Source of the DNA: Lotus japonicus
Lineage: Eukaryota > Streptophyta > Magnoliopsida > Fabales > Fabaceae
Assembly: GCF_012489685.1 (NCBI RefSeq)
Contig: NC_080044.1
Coordinates: 60,131,507 to 60,195,506 of the forward strand
Length of the DNA stretch: 64,000 nt
Direction of reading: 5' to 3'
Position numbers and translations under genes: made by a program. The notes under the pieces were generated by a model, which had not been told where the DNA came from, did no database searches, and saw nothing but the letters and a program-made list of their open reading frames with translations. Positions 13,501 to 24,389 of the stretch are shown piece by piece; position 1 is the first letter of the stretch, and each line of letters opens with the position of its first letter.

Positions 13501-14170
13501 TAATATGTTTGCTTTAAGGGTCAACAAAAAAGTCAACACGTAACAAATTCAAGAATATAATTAAGTGGTGACAACCCAAGGGAAGGAAACACAAGGTAAT
13601 GCTAATTTCATTTGGGATGATATATTTGAGAAGGTTATAGGAGGGCGGCCAAAGATGTCTCTAAAGGTTTTGACTTAGAGATAAAGTATCCTAGTGGTGG
13701 AATGAAAGTGTCCAAGAAAATGTAAAATTTAAAAGGAAATGTTTTAAGACTTTACACGGATGCAACAAGACTAGAAATTAGGATCATTACCGAAAGAATA
13801 ATATCTCAATACATATCACTATAAGACACTACACATTTATGGTGGTTTTTAACCGATGTCAGACAATACAATTTGTGCTGGTAAAAAACCGGCCTAAACA
13901 GCACAATTTTTAACTTCATCAATCTTTCTCGATTTCTTTTACCAAAACTAAAACACGTTATAAGTTTGATTTTGAGTACCAAAATTTACAATTGAGTTAT
14001 TATCAAGTATTGAAGGGAGTGTTTAAAATTTTGTCAACTTGTCGTTAGACTCGTTACGTTAGTCTTTGCCTTTCTTGGCATGATTGAATGGGTTATATTA
14101 AATTCAAATAAAATAGGATATGTTAATTTTTTTATAGGCATAAAATAGGATATGTTAAAATTGATCGCTC

Positions 14171-14360
14171 TGTTGTGAATAAAGCGTAGCAAGTAAGAGA
14201 GAAAGGAGAAGAGAAATATGAGAAATAGTCTGATGGGGATGCTCTGCTAGGTGCAGACTCCCTTGTATTTATATTATTAGGTTTAGAGTGTTGAACAAGT
14301 ATACATGTGGGTCTGACCCATGGACTCTTAACTATGATGGGCATCCAAATATTCATAACA
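14171..14360 (-). repeat. Copia 3' LTR (190 bp)
   Basis: Almost identical to 19930-20119. The two visible differences are CTCCCTT versus CTCTCTT and GGGTCTG versus GGGCCTG. Short inverted ends (TGTT...AACA) and an adjacent polypurine tract identify it as the 3' LTR of a minus-strand element. Confidence 0.95.
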
Positions 14361-14562
14361 CTCCCCCTTGGATGACCATCCCTTAAGAATGTGCCTCATT
14401 AAAACCTTACTAGGAAAAACCCAGTGTGGGATAAAAACCTAGTGAAGGAAAAAGAGTACATCATTCTATAGTTCGTCTTTGTACATTGCCTCATTAAAAA
14501 CCCTATCATGTAAAACCCAATGGGAAAAAAACACGGTTAAGGAAAAAAGAGTGCAATGCATT

Positions 14563-15560
14563 TTAATTGAGATCTTTGAGCCGACGAACTCTCATATTCC
14601 GCACAAGCTTTTCAAATGTTGTAGTTGGAAGAGCCTTCGTAAATAAGTTTTCCAAATTATCTTTTGAACGAAATTGTTGGATGTCTATGTCACCATTCTT
14701 TTGTAGATCATGAGTGAAGAAGAGCCTCGGTGATATTTGCTTTGTCCATCTCCCATGATGTATCCTTCTTTTGATTGAGTAGTGCATGTAGTATTATCTT
14801 CATATATAGTTGTTGGCGACATCTTTCAAGAGGACAAAACACCAATATCAAGTACGCATTGAATCACGAATCTCAGCCAAACGTATTCTCGTCTTGCCTC
14901 ATGTAATGCTAATATTCCTGCAAGGTTAGCTGAGGTGGCTATCATAGTTTCTTTCACAGATCTCCATGAAATGGTTGTTCCTCCACATGTAAACAAGTAA
15001 CCTGTTTGAGATATTTAGACAAATATCCAGCATCTGCATAACCAATTAGATTAAGCTTGGACATAAAGGGAAAAAATAAACTCATATCTAATGTGCCTTT
15101 AAGATAACGAAACACTTGTTTTCCATTCCAATGTCTTTGTGTAGGTGAAGAACTATATCTTGCTAATAAGTTAATAGCAAATGATATATCAAGTCGAGTA
15201 TGACTAGCAAGATACAATAATGCTTTGATAGCACTAAGATATGGTACTTCAGGATCAAGTAATTATTCATTCTTTTCTCAAGGTCTAAAATGATCTTTAT
15301 TTATATTTAATGACCTTAAAATCAATAGAGTACACAGTGGACATGATTTGTCCATATAGAATCCTTTTAGTACCTTTACAATATAAGTCCTTTGGTATAT
15401 AAATACACCATCCTTTAGATACTTAATTGATAAGGCTAGACAAAAGTTTCATTCTCAACTCTTTTATCTCAAATTCTTTCTTTAGCAAATCTACAGCTTT
15501 TGTGAGCTCTTCTAGAGTCTCAATAAATCATTGTCATAAACATTAATTATGACATAAACA
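14563..15560 (-). pseudogene. Copia pol remnant: end of reverse transcriptase and RNase H
   Basis: Reading the minus strand, the segment at 15217-14954 contains YLASHTRLDISFAINLLARY, the conserved block after the Copia reverse-transcriptase core. The segment at 14787-14563 contains SKDNLENLFTKALPTTTF, the typical C-terminal end of Copia RNase H. Between about 15300 and 15560 further pol-like phrases can be followed across stops and frame changes. Open frames are only 74-87 codons. The integrase, protease and gag regions are not recognisable upstream, so this copy cannot encode its own replication proteins. Confidence 0.85.
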
Positions 15561-17439
15561 ATCTCATATCTCATCATAAATATGCATGAGTTTGTTGGGT
15601 CATTTTGTGACCGTGCTTAAGAAAATAATCATCTAGATTGCCTCAATCTAGTAATTTGTTCATTGTTGAGAACATGAATTGTGTGCTTTAGGCATCTTAC
15701 AATCTTCAAGGAGTTTTATAGAGATATCAATCTCAAGTGAGCCATACCAATAAGTTGTAACTCCAAGTATCCACCACGATTGTCACTTGTTTGTCTTAAA
15801 TATGACAACATTATTTCACTTTACTACAAAGACTTTTTAAGCCTTATCGTCTTTATACCTTTAGAGTATAGATATGAGGTCCAAAGACCCTTAAATTCAG
15901 CAAATGAATAGCTTCTTTCTATTTATGGCCAATCACACCCATTCATTTTCGGGTTCAAGATTCTCGCACATATTTCTAATATTGAGCGCTACTTCATCAT
16001 GTCGACAATTCTTCATGTTCTTGGTTCCTTGTGTTAACTTGTAGAGACATAATCATATGAGATCTCTTAAATAAATAATTACAGGTACCTGAACCTCTTC
16101 AGGAGGAATAAACATTTTTGTAGTCTCTACACTTTTCAAGATAGTTTGCCTACTCAACAAGACCATCATCCTTCTCTAGGATATATATTTTTGAACCAAG
16201 TTTTAGGCATGCCTTAACCTAATAATAATGAAAAAAATTTCCAACTGGCATATCAAGTTAGAGAAGGGTATTTGCAGTATATAAGGAATTTAATAATTCC
16301 TTTTAGGTCAGAGAATGCATCTTTTGAACTTCTGGTTCATAGTGCGAGTATACATATGCATTCTTTACAAATTTTCAGAGCTGCTTAATTTCCTCTCCCC
16401 CCCAATGCTGAGAAACAACAAGTAAGATATAAAATATATATCGGTACTGGCTCAAATTGATTACATAATCTCAGATTTTCTTGTGGTCCCACCTTAGTGC
16501 GTTGTGGTGGAGCGATTCAAAATATATAACGCACATTGAAAATTCTTAGATGAGAGATATTAGGTTCCTGACCATGAACCGATTGCAATGGGGAGAATTC
16601 TAATGAATTGTTGGCTTGATGCGTGTCAATGCTGCTAATTGCAATATCACATGTCCATAAATAAGGATATTTGTTCTCATATGTAATTGTTTAGCTATAA
16701 ATATGAGGCATTTAATTAAACAAATCAGCTAGATAATTTGAATACGCACATGTGCAACTAGATATTCAAAATCATGTCATTTACCAACTTGATCAAGGTT
16801 GGAATTTTCACTCTATCAATATTGAGAGTTGATGACATATATTTGGTCATTTAGTCGATGCATCGATAAATTTATGAAATACTTAAATGACCCATAAAAA
16901 AGAGTGAATACGTGCACATGTATCGCATCTAATATACTCAAGAGTATGCGGGATTCAAACCCATATATTTTACCAATTATTAATTGGTAATGAGAACAAG
17001 ATATAAGAATTCATTATATTGAAGAATCTTTAGGTTCTTCGATGGGTACTCATATGAATTCATATACTTTCGCATCATAAGACTCGGGATGGTCTAACCG
17101 GTCATGCATGCCAATCACATTCAATTTGTTCCATATATAGAACTTTATCATTCAAAATAATACTTCAATGTTTGAAGTAAAATTTTCTGGCATTTTAAAT
17201 CCTTCAAGGATTTTGATATTTTCAACCCATAGTTTATCGTTACATCAATTACATGTAAATAAAGTCCTTCAAGACTTTCAAATTAATAAGGAATATGTGT
17301 ACATGACAATTGTGTCACAAGATGAGTATTACATCTCATAATTTCCTTTAACTCATATCCATCGCATGGAAAACGCAAGAGGTTTGACATATTTACATGT
17401 CTGGATTACTACCGATCCAAGCAATATCTAACAACAGTT

Positions 17440-17580
17440 TTTATATTGCTCCTTATCTTTCTATACTTTGATACCAATTTAGGGGAAGATAAAGGGAGCA
17501 GAAAGCATGAGATCATGCGCCAATGTGAGACTCTAACTCACACTTCAATTCTCAACATTCTCCCCCTAAGTGTGAGTCAC
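17440..17580 (-). other. Possible internal relic of a second short LTR
   Basis: On the minus strand a purine tract (CTTAGGGGGAGAA) is followed by TGTTGAGAATTGAAGTGTGA, and about 80 bases later by TTGGTATCAAAG, a near match to the TGGTATCAGAG initiator-tRNA primer site. Purine tract, LTR-like start and primer site in that order suggest a small LTR inside the Copia element. The LTR end is not clear. Confidence 0.3.
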
Positions 17581-19069
17581 AACCCTATTATTATGCTCCC
17601 CCTCAACAAACTATTAGCAATTGCACTGCAATTCGCTTCATCACCGTGTCAATAGGACATGTTGTCTGACCACCACATTGTGTCAAGAAGACTTTCGATA
17701 TGAGGAGTCATTATCATGGTCACATCAACCATTAATTCAAATACCATTTTTAGGATTGCAACCGCATCTGGGGTTGTTTCTTCAAAAGAAAATATAAGAT
17801 TATTGATCAATAGATTTTTTCAAGAGTGTCAATGATCCATTTCAAGATATTGCTTTGAAATTTCATAGGCTTCTTCTAGAGAGCCACCACAAAAGTTTCA
17901 TTTCATGAAACAATACCATATATGCCATTTGATGTCCTTCAGGGACATTTGACCATGCGTTGATCTAAATGATCACAACTTTTGTCATGTTTGTTGAAAT
18001 ATTCACTTCAGTAAATATCTCAATCCTTCCTTAATATACCTACTTCTGTAGCTTACATGATAGACACATGTCTTTCAATCAACTTGATCATTTATAATGA
18101 TAACGATATAGTTCTTCAGGAACTACAATATAAATATTGACAAAAGACTATAGAGTCTTCTTCTTTTGTTTATTTCAAAAGGCTAAGTTTGTTTAACTAT
18201 TCATTTATGATACAAGAAGGAAGTCCAAATATATGTAAATAAATTTGTTTATAAATAACTAAAATAATTTTATCACAAACCCATAGATTTATTCCTAAAA
18301 TACTCTGTTCATGATCTCATAAATATTTACACATATTAAAAAACCTTTAAATTCTAATTTTATTAAGAGTCCCAAAATCAATTGATATTAGATTAACTCT
18401 TCCCATATTATCTAGCCATAAATCAGGTTTTGCAATGTTCTGCATTTTTACTAAAGAAATTAATCAGTTATTATAATGAAAAGACATGTAAATTTTTATT
18501 TATTTATTTAGGAACCGTATCCAATTTATTGAAGATAAAAATAAACTCATCATGATCATATCTCTTTTAAATATATATATATATAATTTGAATTGAATTT
18601 AAATTGATTATAACATAAATTAAATGTATGATTATATAAGCATAAAATTTTCATGGAGATAGAAAAAACTGATATTGACACCAATAAAAATACAACCGTG
18701 ATCTAAATTTTTTTTAATTAGAAGATAGTATTTCACAAATCAATTATCATAAGAGAATTTATGTAACAAATCATATGAAAAGTAGTAAATTCAATAAAGA
18801 GATCAATTTAATAATATAATATATTTTATGAATCTTTTCTTGATCTCTTCCCATTATGATATATCTCATGACCTTTCTTTATCTCTGCCACTTCAGGTGG
18901 CAAGATTCAATAATATTTCATTCACATCAAGGAAGGAATGAAGAATGATCAAGTCAACTAAATCATAGAGTAATTTCTCTCAAACGTATCCAATAAATCG
19001 ATTGAATCTTTTTGAGATTTAATATTTATATAAATTTCTATTTCTCCAAGAACTGTTCTTTGTGTATTC

Positions 19070-19770
19070 ATGCTATGGTACTTCTGGACTCATAGCTCAA
19101 AGAGAATATATCTCAATACAATTCTTATGGATTCGTAGGATACAAATCTTCATGATTCATATTTTAAAAATTCTACTACGGTACTTCCAGACTCGTAGGT
19201 TACAAATCTTCAGGATTTGTATTGTAAAAATCAACTACGGTACTTCTGGACTCGTAGGCTATGAATCTTCATGATTCATTCAAAATAATTAAACTATAAT
19301 GCTTCTGGATTGTAGGCTATGAATCTTCATGATTCTTTCAAAATAATTCAACTACAGTGCTTCCGGACTATAAGGCTATGAATCTTCCTGATTCATGCAT
19401 AATAATTCAATTACAGTGCTTCTGGACTGTAAGGTTATGAATCTTCCTGATTCATGCAAAATAATTCAATTACAGTACTTCTGGACTGTAAGGCTATGAA
19501 TCTTCCTGATTCATGCAAAATAATTCAATTACAGTGCTTCTGGACTGTAAGGCTATGAATCTTCCTGATTCATGCAAAATAATTCAATTACAGTTCTTCT
19601 GGACTGTAAGGCTATGAATCTTCCTGATTCATGCATAATAATTCAATTATAGTGTGTAAGGCTATGAATCTTCCTGATTCATGCAAAATAATTTAATTAC
19701 AGTACTTCTGGATTGTAAGGATATGAATCTTCAGGATTCATGCTTAGTACTATGGTACTTCTGGACTCAT
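19070..19770. repeat. 59-bp tandem repeat array with two hairpins per unit
   Basis: About a dozen units lie next to the 5' LTR of the Copia element, in its transcribed leader; the central units have an exact 59-bp period. Each unit holds two inverted repeats: a stem such as TTACAGT/ACTGTAA around the loop GCTTCTGG, and a stem such as ATGAATC/GATTCAT around the loop TTCCT. Outlying units carry changed but still pairing stems (CTATG/CATAG, CTACG/CGTAG, ACAAATC/GATTTGT). One unit (about 19650) has lost the first hairpin. No protein is encoded. Confidence 0.9.
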
Positions 19771-19929
19771 AGATAAATGATTCGAAGAAGAATGAGAAGA
19801 AAGAAGAAGGAATTTTTTTTTTTTGTTAAATTATAACCTTCCACATGGATGTGGTACTTACTCTAGAAGTGATACTGACTCTTTCACTTAGGAATTATGA
19901 ATTATGAAGAGACTATCGTGCTGATAACG

Positions 19930-20119
19930 TGTTGTGAATAAAGCGTAGCAAGTAAGAGAGAAAGGAGAAGAGAAATATGAGAAATAGTCTGATGGGGATG
20001 CTCTGCTAGGTGCAGACTCTCTTGTATTTATATTATTAGGTTTAGAGTGTTGAACAAGTATACATGTGGGCCTGACCCATGGACTCTTAACTATGATGGG
20101 CATCCAAATATTCATAACA
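19930..20119 (-). repeat. Copia 5' LTR (190 bp)
   Basis: Partner of 14171-14360. It is the 5' LTR in the minus-strand orientation, followed by the primer-binding-like site at about 19917-19929 and then the hairpin repeat array. The LTR is very short for Copia, in the range of TRIM and other small-LTR elements. Confidence 0.95.
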
Positions 20120-20402
20120 CGCTCTAAATTTTTTATATATTTTACTATGTAGGGTCTGATCCTTAAACATTCCGAGCTAGAGTAAACACATTTTGGGGGG
20201 GTTAGGTTGGATTAGTTCGAATTGTTTTTACTGCATTCGATCACAATTAACTCGAATATCGAGTTTGTGGATTGAATATTTATGAGTTATGAACTAACTT
20301 AGTGCTAAATGATATATAATGAAATTATTTTCGTAGGTATATATGGTGACTCATAGTCTATGAAATAAATTGTCCTTCAGTAAAGATTTTTTGGGTTATA
20401 CC

Positions 20403-21366
20403 CAGTGGCGGATCCATGACTCGGGGTTAGGGGGTTCAAATTTTTCAAAGGAACACATCGGTAAAAATATAATTAAAAGTAACTTTAATATGTTTATACA
20501 TCAGAAATTATACGAGTCATAGTTGTCCTCTATGTGATTTCATATTCTGAAATCGTTGAACAATAAGCTCAGAGTCAATGTTATTGAATATATCACTCTC
20601 AATGTAAGTAAATAAACAATCGTTCATCCATGTATTTCCAATTCGGTTACGTACCCTATTCTTGACAATAACCATAGCAGAGAAAGCTCTTTCTACAGTT
20701 ATTGTTGCAACAAACAAAATCAGTGTCAATTTCAAAAGAAGATAAACTTGTGAAACAAAATGTCTTCCTTTTTCAACCAACTTCTCCGAAAGTTGTTAAG
20801 TTGTTGGACTCCTTTCAAAGAGGCAAATTCATCATTCATACGCATATTGACGATGTAACAATCTAGTGCATCACCAAGCATCACTAAATTAAATGGAGTG
20901 AACTCATTTGGATAAAAACTTGCAAATTTCAACACATTTGCCTTATCAAAAGCAGAGAACAAATTAGATGGATCCAAAGAAGTCAAACAAAGGGGCAATT
21001 GAGTATTAATGAGAACTCCAACGAGTATCAGCAGGGTGTTTAAGATTAGTTTCTTGATTAAGACCATGCCCACTAGAATTTTCTCCTATGTTTAATGCAT
21101 CTCAAATATGTTCTAATTGTTTTTCACGAAGCATGTCAACTCGCTTGCAAGATCCCCCAACAACATTCATTGCCTTAGAGACCAAATTAAAAAATAGGAA
21201 AACTTCACCATGTTCTTGATCATGTTCTTTGGTGCAAATAGGTGCAAAACTTTGTCTACTAGTATAATTTAAAATTTTCAGGGGTTTAGAAAAAATTATA
21301 TAGGCCGGGGGGTAAATGCAAGTTTTTAAGGGGGTTCATCTGAACCCCAACATACATCCGCCATTG
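20403..21366 (-). mobile_element. hAT transposon deletion derivative (964 bp)
   Basis: The ends are CAGTGGCGGAT and ATCCGCCATTG (11-bp TIRs with one mismatch), flanked by a perfect 8-bp target duplication GTTATACC at 20395-20402 and 21367-21374, the hallmark of hAT elements. The interior still encodes parts of a transposase on the minus strand. The insertion split the subterminal region of the CACTA remnant. Confidence 0.95.
20517..21073 (-). pseudogene. hAT transposase fragment (zinc-finger MYM-type protein 1-like)
   Basis: Two overlapping minus-strand frames (21073-20732, then 20780-20517) together resemble the C-terminal third of plant hAT transposases annotated as DUF4371/ZMYM1-like proteins. 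The second frame has ATITVERAFSAMVIVKNRVR and WMNDCLFTYIE, the conserved hAT dimerisation region. A frameshift at about 20735-20780 separates the frames. The BED zinc finger and most of the catalytic core are missing, consistent with internal deletion. It is inactive. Confidence 0.85.
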
Positions 21367-21865
21367 GTTATACCAACGATTTTTAACCCTTTACTGACGG
21401 TTTTTCACTTTTGGTATATGACAAATTTCTTGTAGTGAGCTTGGGCTCATTACATTTACTCATTTAGGTTTTACAATTATACTGGAACACATTTACCTTA
21501 ACCATGCGCAGTTATTATTGTTGACCTAAGTTTTTTTTTACAGGGTTGTTCACCTAAGTTACTTATGAGTTTAACGTTAATTCCACTACTTGTTTATGTT
21601 TGTTTTGGAGATATAGGTTTTAATTTATTTATGTTGGATTATACATTATGTTTTAGATGTTGGATATATAATATGAGTTTCTATATTTTAATATTTTTCA
21701 TGTTTTTAAAAATAAATTTCATGCAAATTTTGAAATAATATCATTTTACTCCAAACCGACCACCCGAATTTAACAAATCCAATCAAGATTGAGTTGGTTT
21801 GGTTTGGGGCCATAAGTAAACTCAGGACATTTGAACCATCACAAATTGAATATGTTTTATTGAAA

Positions 21866-22000
21866 TTTAATTAGCTCAAGTGGAAAGAGCTATGGGACAT
21901 AAGGGTTGGGAGGGGAAGGTCCAGCGTTCAAATCCTCAAATGGAAATTTGAAGGGATTTTCTAACTTACTAGCAACTAACCACTAACATTTTCCTATACA
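21866..22000 (+). mobile_element. tRNA-derived SINE (partial)
   Basis: TTAGCTCAAGTGG at 21871-21883 matches a pol III A box and GCGTTCAAATCC at 21924-21935 matches a B box. Their spacing is longer than in a true tRNA, and no cloverleaf with an anticodon stem is evident. Plant SINE heads look like this. The 3' end is not sharp, and a tract with ACTAGCAACTAACCACTAAC follows. Confidence 0.6.
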
Positions 22001-22730
22001 AAAACACCTTAAATGAAAATCAACTATGTAAGATCCGGGATTTTAGAATTAAAATAAATAATTAATTTCCAACTCACGCATAGAATTCTGTGTAAGCGTG
22101 AGAGGAACTTGACTTGTGTTTGATGTTTAGATTAGTATTATGAAGAAGAAAGTTCAGGAAATGACTAAGAATAGTACTATAGTCGCTATATGTTATAGCA
22201 CGAGTTTTATTCACTTCCGCCCTAGGGCAAAAGCGTTAGTAAATGGCTAATCCGCTCTTAAAGCACTGTAGAAACGAAACTCGAAAATCTTCGAAGGAAT
22301 ATGAGAATTTCTCGTATTCCTTTCCATGACAAGTGTTTCGACACGAAATCCTGGACTGTACGAACTATCGATTTCAATTATCGGAAGTTTGTCGAAACCG
22401 AGTTCCTGGTAACTCAAGAACCTTAAAACAAACTGTAGATGAAGACTTTTTATATTCGGAGCTTCAAACGAAGATTCCACACGCGTACACCCATTTATTG
22501 CGATGTTTCCAACTTTCTTCAGAAGGAAGTTTTCTCATCCGACATCAACTGCAAAAAATAACTTTTCGGGTTAAATCGATTAACACTGTTAGTGAATCGT
22601 TTTTTAAATTCCAAGAAACCTGTTTCGAGTTCTGGAATTCTCTCGCCGAATTTTCTCTTAGAATTCACAGAGGAATGTGCAGGAAAAATCGGAATCGCGA
22701 AATATTCATTTTCCCGCGTTTTCCCTTTCC

Positions 22731-22740
22731 TATAAATAGC
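22731..22740 (+). promoter_or_regulatory. TATA box of the large LTR
   Basis: TATAAATAGC lies about 700 bases into the LTR, where the U3/R border is expected, and is followed by a CACC-rich start-like region. It would drive transcription rightward. Confidence 0.5.
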
Positions 22741-24004
22741 TTCAAAAATCAAAAACTCACCACCATTCCCACCTTGAACCGGCGGCTTAGAGAGGAGAAG
22801 GAGGAGGAGAGTTTTTCACCGTTTCTTGCCTGATCATCGCTCTGTTCGTTGTTACGCGAAGACCTCGAGGTACTGATGTTATTCCTTACCTCTGATCGTA
22901 AATTTTGTCATTTTTCTCTATGTCTTTCTGTGCTCAAAGTTTTGAGCTTTTTGTAAAACTGACCAAATAACTTGATTTCTCTGTCAAAACCTCTTCTCTA
23001 CTAACCCAAGAGCATGAATATCTGGTTGTTATTCGCCGATTCTCGCCGGATCGTCGTAGGAATTCAAAAACTGCTCAAATACCCATTTTGTGCTAAGGTT
23101 CCGTTTTTTTTTTATCAAAAACTCTCAGCTGAGCTTAGCGTCAGTAGGATTAGTTTTCATAAACTCCGTTGGTATCAACCTCATCCAATTTATTTTTCGA
23201 AATTCCGACTTTGAGTTTCCGAGCTAAAAATCTTGACCAAAATACCCCTAGTCGTATTTCGAATTCTTAAATTTTTCTGAGAGTTTCCCTGGCTAGATAT
23301 CGCCTAAGAATACCTAGGGATTAAATTAGATCGAAGAAAAAGTTCGGGAAATCCTATTTTTGAAAGTAGCCGAAATTAGTGTTATGGTACCTTGTCCAAA
23401 AATAATTTTTGGGTCTGTATGGGCTGAGCTATAGCATAGCTCTTTCGATAGTTGAAATTTTGGCGTTGGTTTCGTGTCATTCCGAGTTCTGTAGCTCTAG
23501 TTATGCGCGTTTTAGAAAACGAAGTTATGTTGTCTATTCGTCCCTAAATAGGAACTCCGAAGCTTTAAAAGCTTTCTTTTCGGTTTCGATTGGTGTTATT
23601 AGATTGTTTGTTTCTTGTGAAGTTTGTGTTGATGAGACTGTGTTCCTGTGTTTTAGGTTCGTAATGTCCATGCACAACTTCTACTCACGAAGGTAAGGGT
23701 AACTCAGTTTTAGAGCGTCTTTGAGTATTGCATGTTTATTTGCATTGCATGCGTTTGAGATGAAGATGTTTAAATTTGATTGGCATTTGATTATGACTGC
23801 TGTGTTGAACTGGGAAAATGTTTTCTGGAGGCTTCGGCCGAGTGAACTTATTGAGACGTGTGTCTTCGTTTTCTGAGAGACTTTGACTGTTTACTGGTTT
23901 CTGTTATTACTGCTTTCTAGTGGATAGGTCATGGTTATTGTTGATACTTGACTTGATTATTGGATTTGGGAGTTGTTGATTGATTTTGGCATATAGGGCT
24001 GAAA

Positions 24005-24340
24005 AGTGGCAGTGGAGTGGATATTTTCACATGACTGTCTCGTCTTTCGTGGCGTTATCAAGTGGTAGTGGAGCAGATCTTTTCACATGACTATCTTGTC
24101 TTTCGAGGTGTTACTTAGTGGCAGTGGAGTGAATATTTTCACATGACTGTCCCGTATTTCGAGGCGTTATCTAGTGGTCGTGTAGTGGATCTTTTCACAT
24201 GACTATCCTGTCTTTCGAGGCGTTACTTAGTGGCAGTGGAGTGAATATTTTCACATGACTGTCCCATCTTTCGAGGCGTTATCAAGTGGTAGTGGAGTGG
24301 ATCTTTTCGCATGACTATCCCGTCTTGCGAGACATTGTTG
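24005..24340 (+). repeat. 56-bp tandem repeat with alternating A/B units
   Basis: Six copies with TTTTCAC/GC starting at 24024, 24080, 24136, 24192, 24248 and 24304, an exact 56-bp spacing. Odd copies read ATATTTTCACATGACTGTC, even copies ATCTTTTCRCATGACTATC, so the real unit is a 112-bp dimer present three times. It lies inside the large solo LTR. Confidence 0.9.
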
Positions 24341-24389
24341 ATCGATCCATTTTTGTGGCAGCATATAGTTGCATTATAGAGCAATAATA

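Larger units (their letters stand above)
10815..13825 (+). mobile_element. Degenerate RTE-type LINE (endonuclease region), twice interrupted
   Basis: Three blocks match the apurinic endonuclease (EEP) part of plant RTE LINEs, the proteins often annotated as craniofacial development protein 2-like. Block 1 (about 10880-11113) carries the NILHLQETKWVGEKA catalytic motif. Block 2 (12018-12490) holds NISIVSPQVG, FIGGDLNRH and FGELNEEG. Block 3 (about 13501-13820) holds WWNESVQENVKFKRKCFKTL. The blocks are split by a solo LTR (11114-12017) and a TIR element (12494-13500). In-frame stops and frameshifts make it inactive. No reverse-transcriptase domain remains within the window, so the 3' part was lost or displaced by the following element. 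Confidence 0.8.
14171..20119 (-). mobile_element. Complete Ty1/Copia retrotransposon with degenerate coding region
   Basis: Two 190-bp direct LTRs (14171-14360, 19930-20119) bound the element, which is flanked by the perfect target duplication CGCTC (14166-14170, 20120-20124). On the minus strand LTRs start TGTTATGAAT and end ATTCACAACA. Next to the 3' LTR lies a polypurine tract (AAGGGGGAG, at about 14361-14372). Next to the 5' LTR is CGTTATCAGCACG, a degenerate initiator-tRNA-Met-type primer site. Pol remnants at 14563-15560 give the orientation. The two LTRs differ at only two positions that I can see, whereas pol is full of stops, so the copy moved recently using proteins from another element, or its LTRs were homogenised. 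It inserted into the CACTA remnant. Confidence 0.92.
13827..21437. mobile_element. Probable CACTA (En/Spm) element remnant hosting two later insertions
   Basis: The right end is clear. The sequence ends in ACAAATTTCTTGTAGTG, the reverse complement of the standard CACTACAAGAAATTTGT terminus. It is preceded by GACGGTTTTTCAC and CGATTTTTAACCC subterminal motifs. A candidate left end is CACTACAC at 13827, followed by GGTTTTTAACCGATG, which resembles the same subterminal motif in inverted orientation. The flanking triplets are AGA and AGC, so the target duplication is imperfect. The Copia element at 14171-20119 and the hAT at 20403-21366 lie inside. No CACTA transposase is recognisable. The left boundary is inference. 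Confidence 0.45.

Noticed and set aside
19070..19770. CRISPR-like array
   Set aside because: The whole 59-bp unit is repeated with no unique spacers, inside a plant retrotransposon.
21866..21945. Functional tRNA gene
   Set aside because: A- and B-box-like words are present, but the spacing is too long and no cloverleaf or anticodon arm can be drawn. A SINE head fits better.
22333..22833. 166-codon frame in the large LTR
   Set aside because: It lies in U3 across the TATA box, has no gag-like zinc knuckle or other domain, and is overlapped by comparable frames on the other strand.
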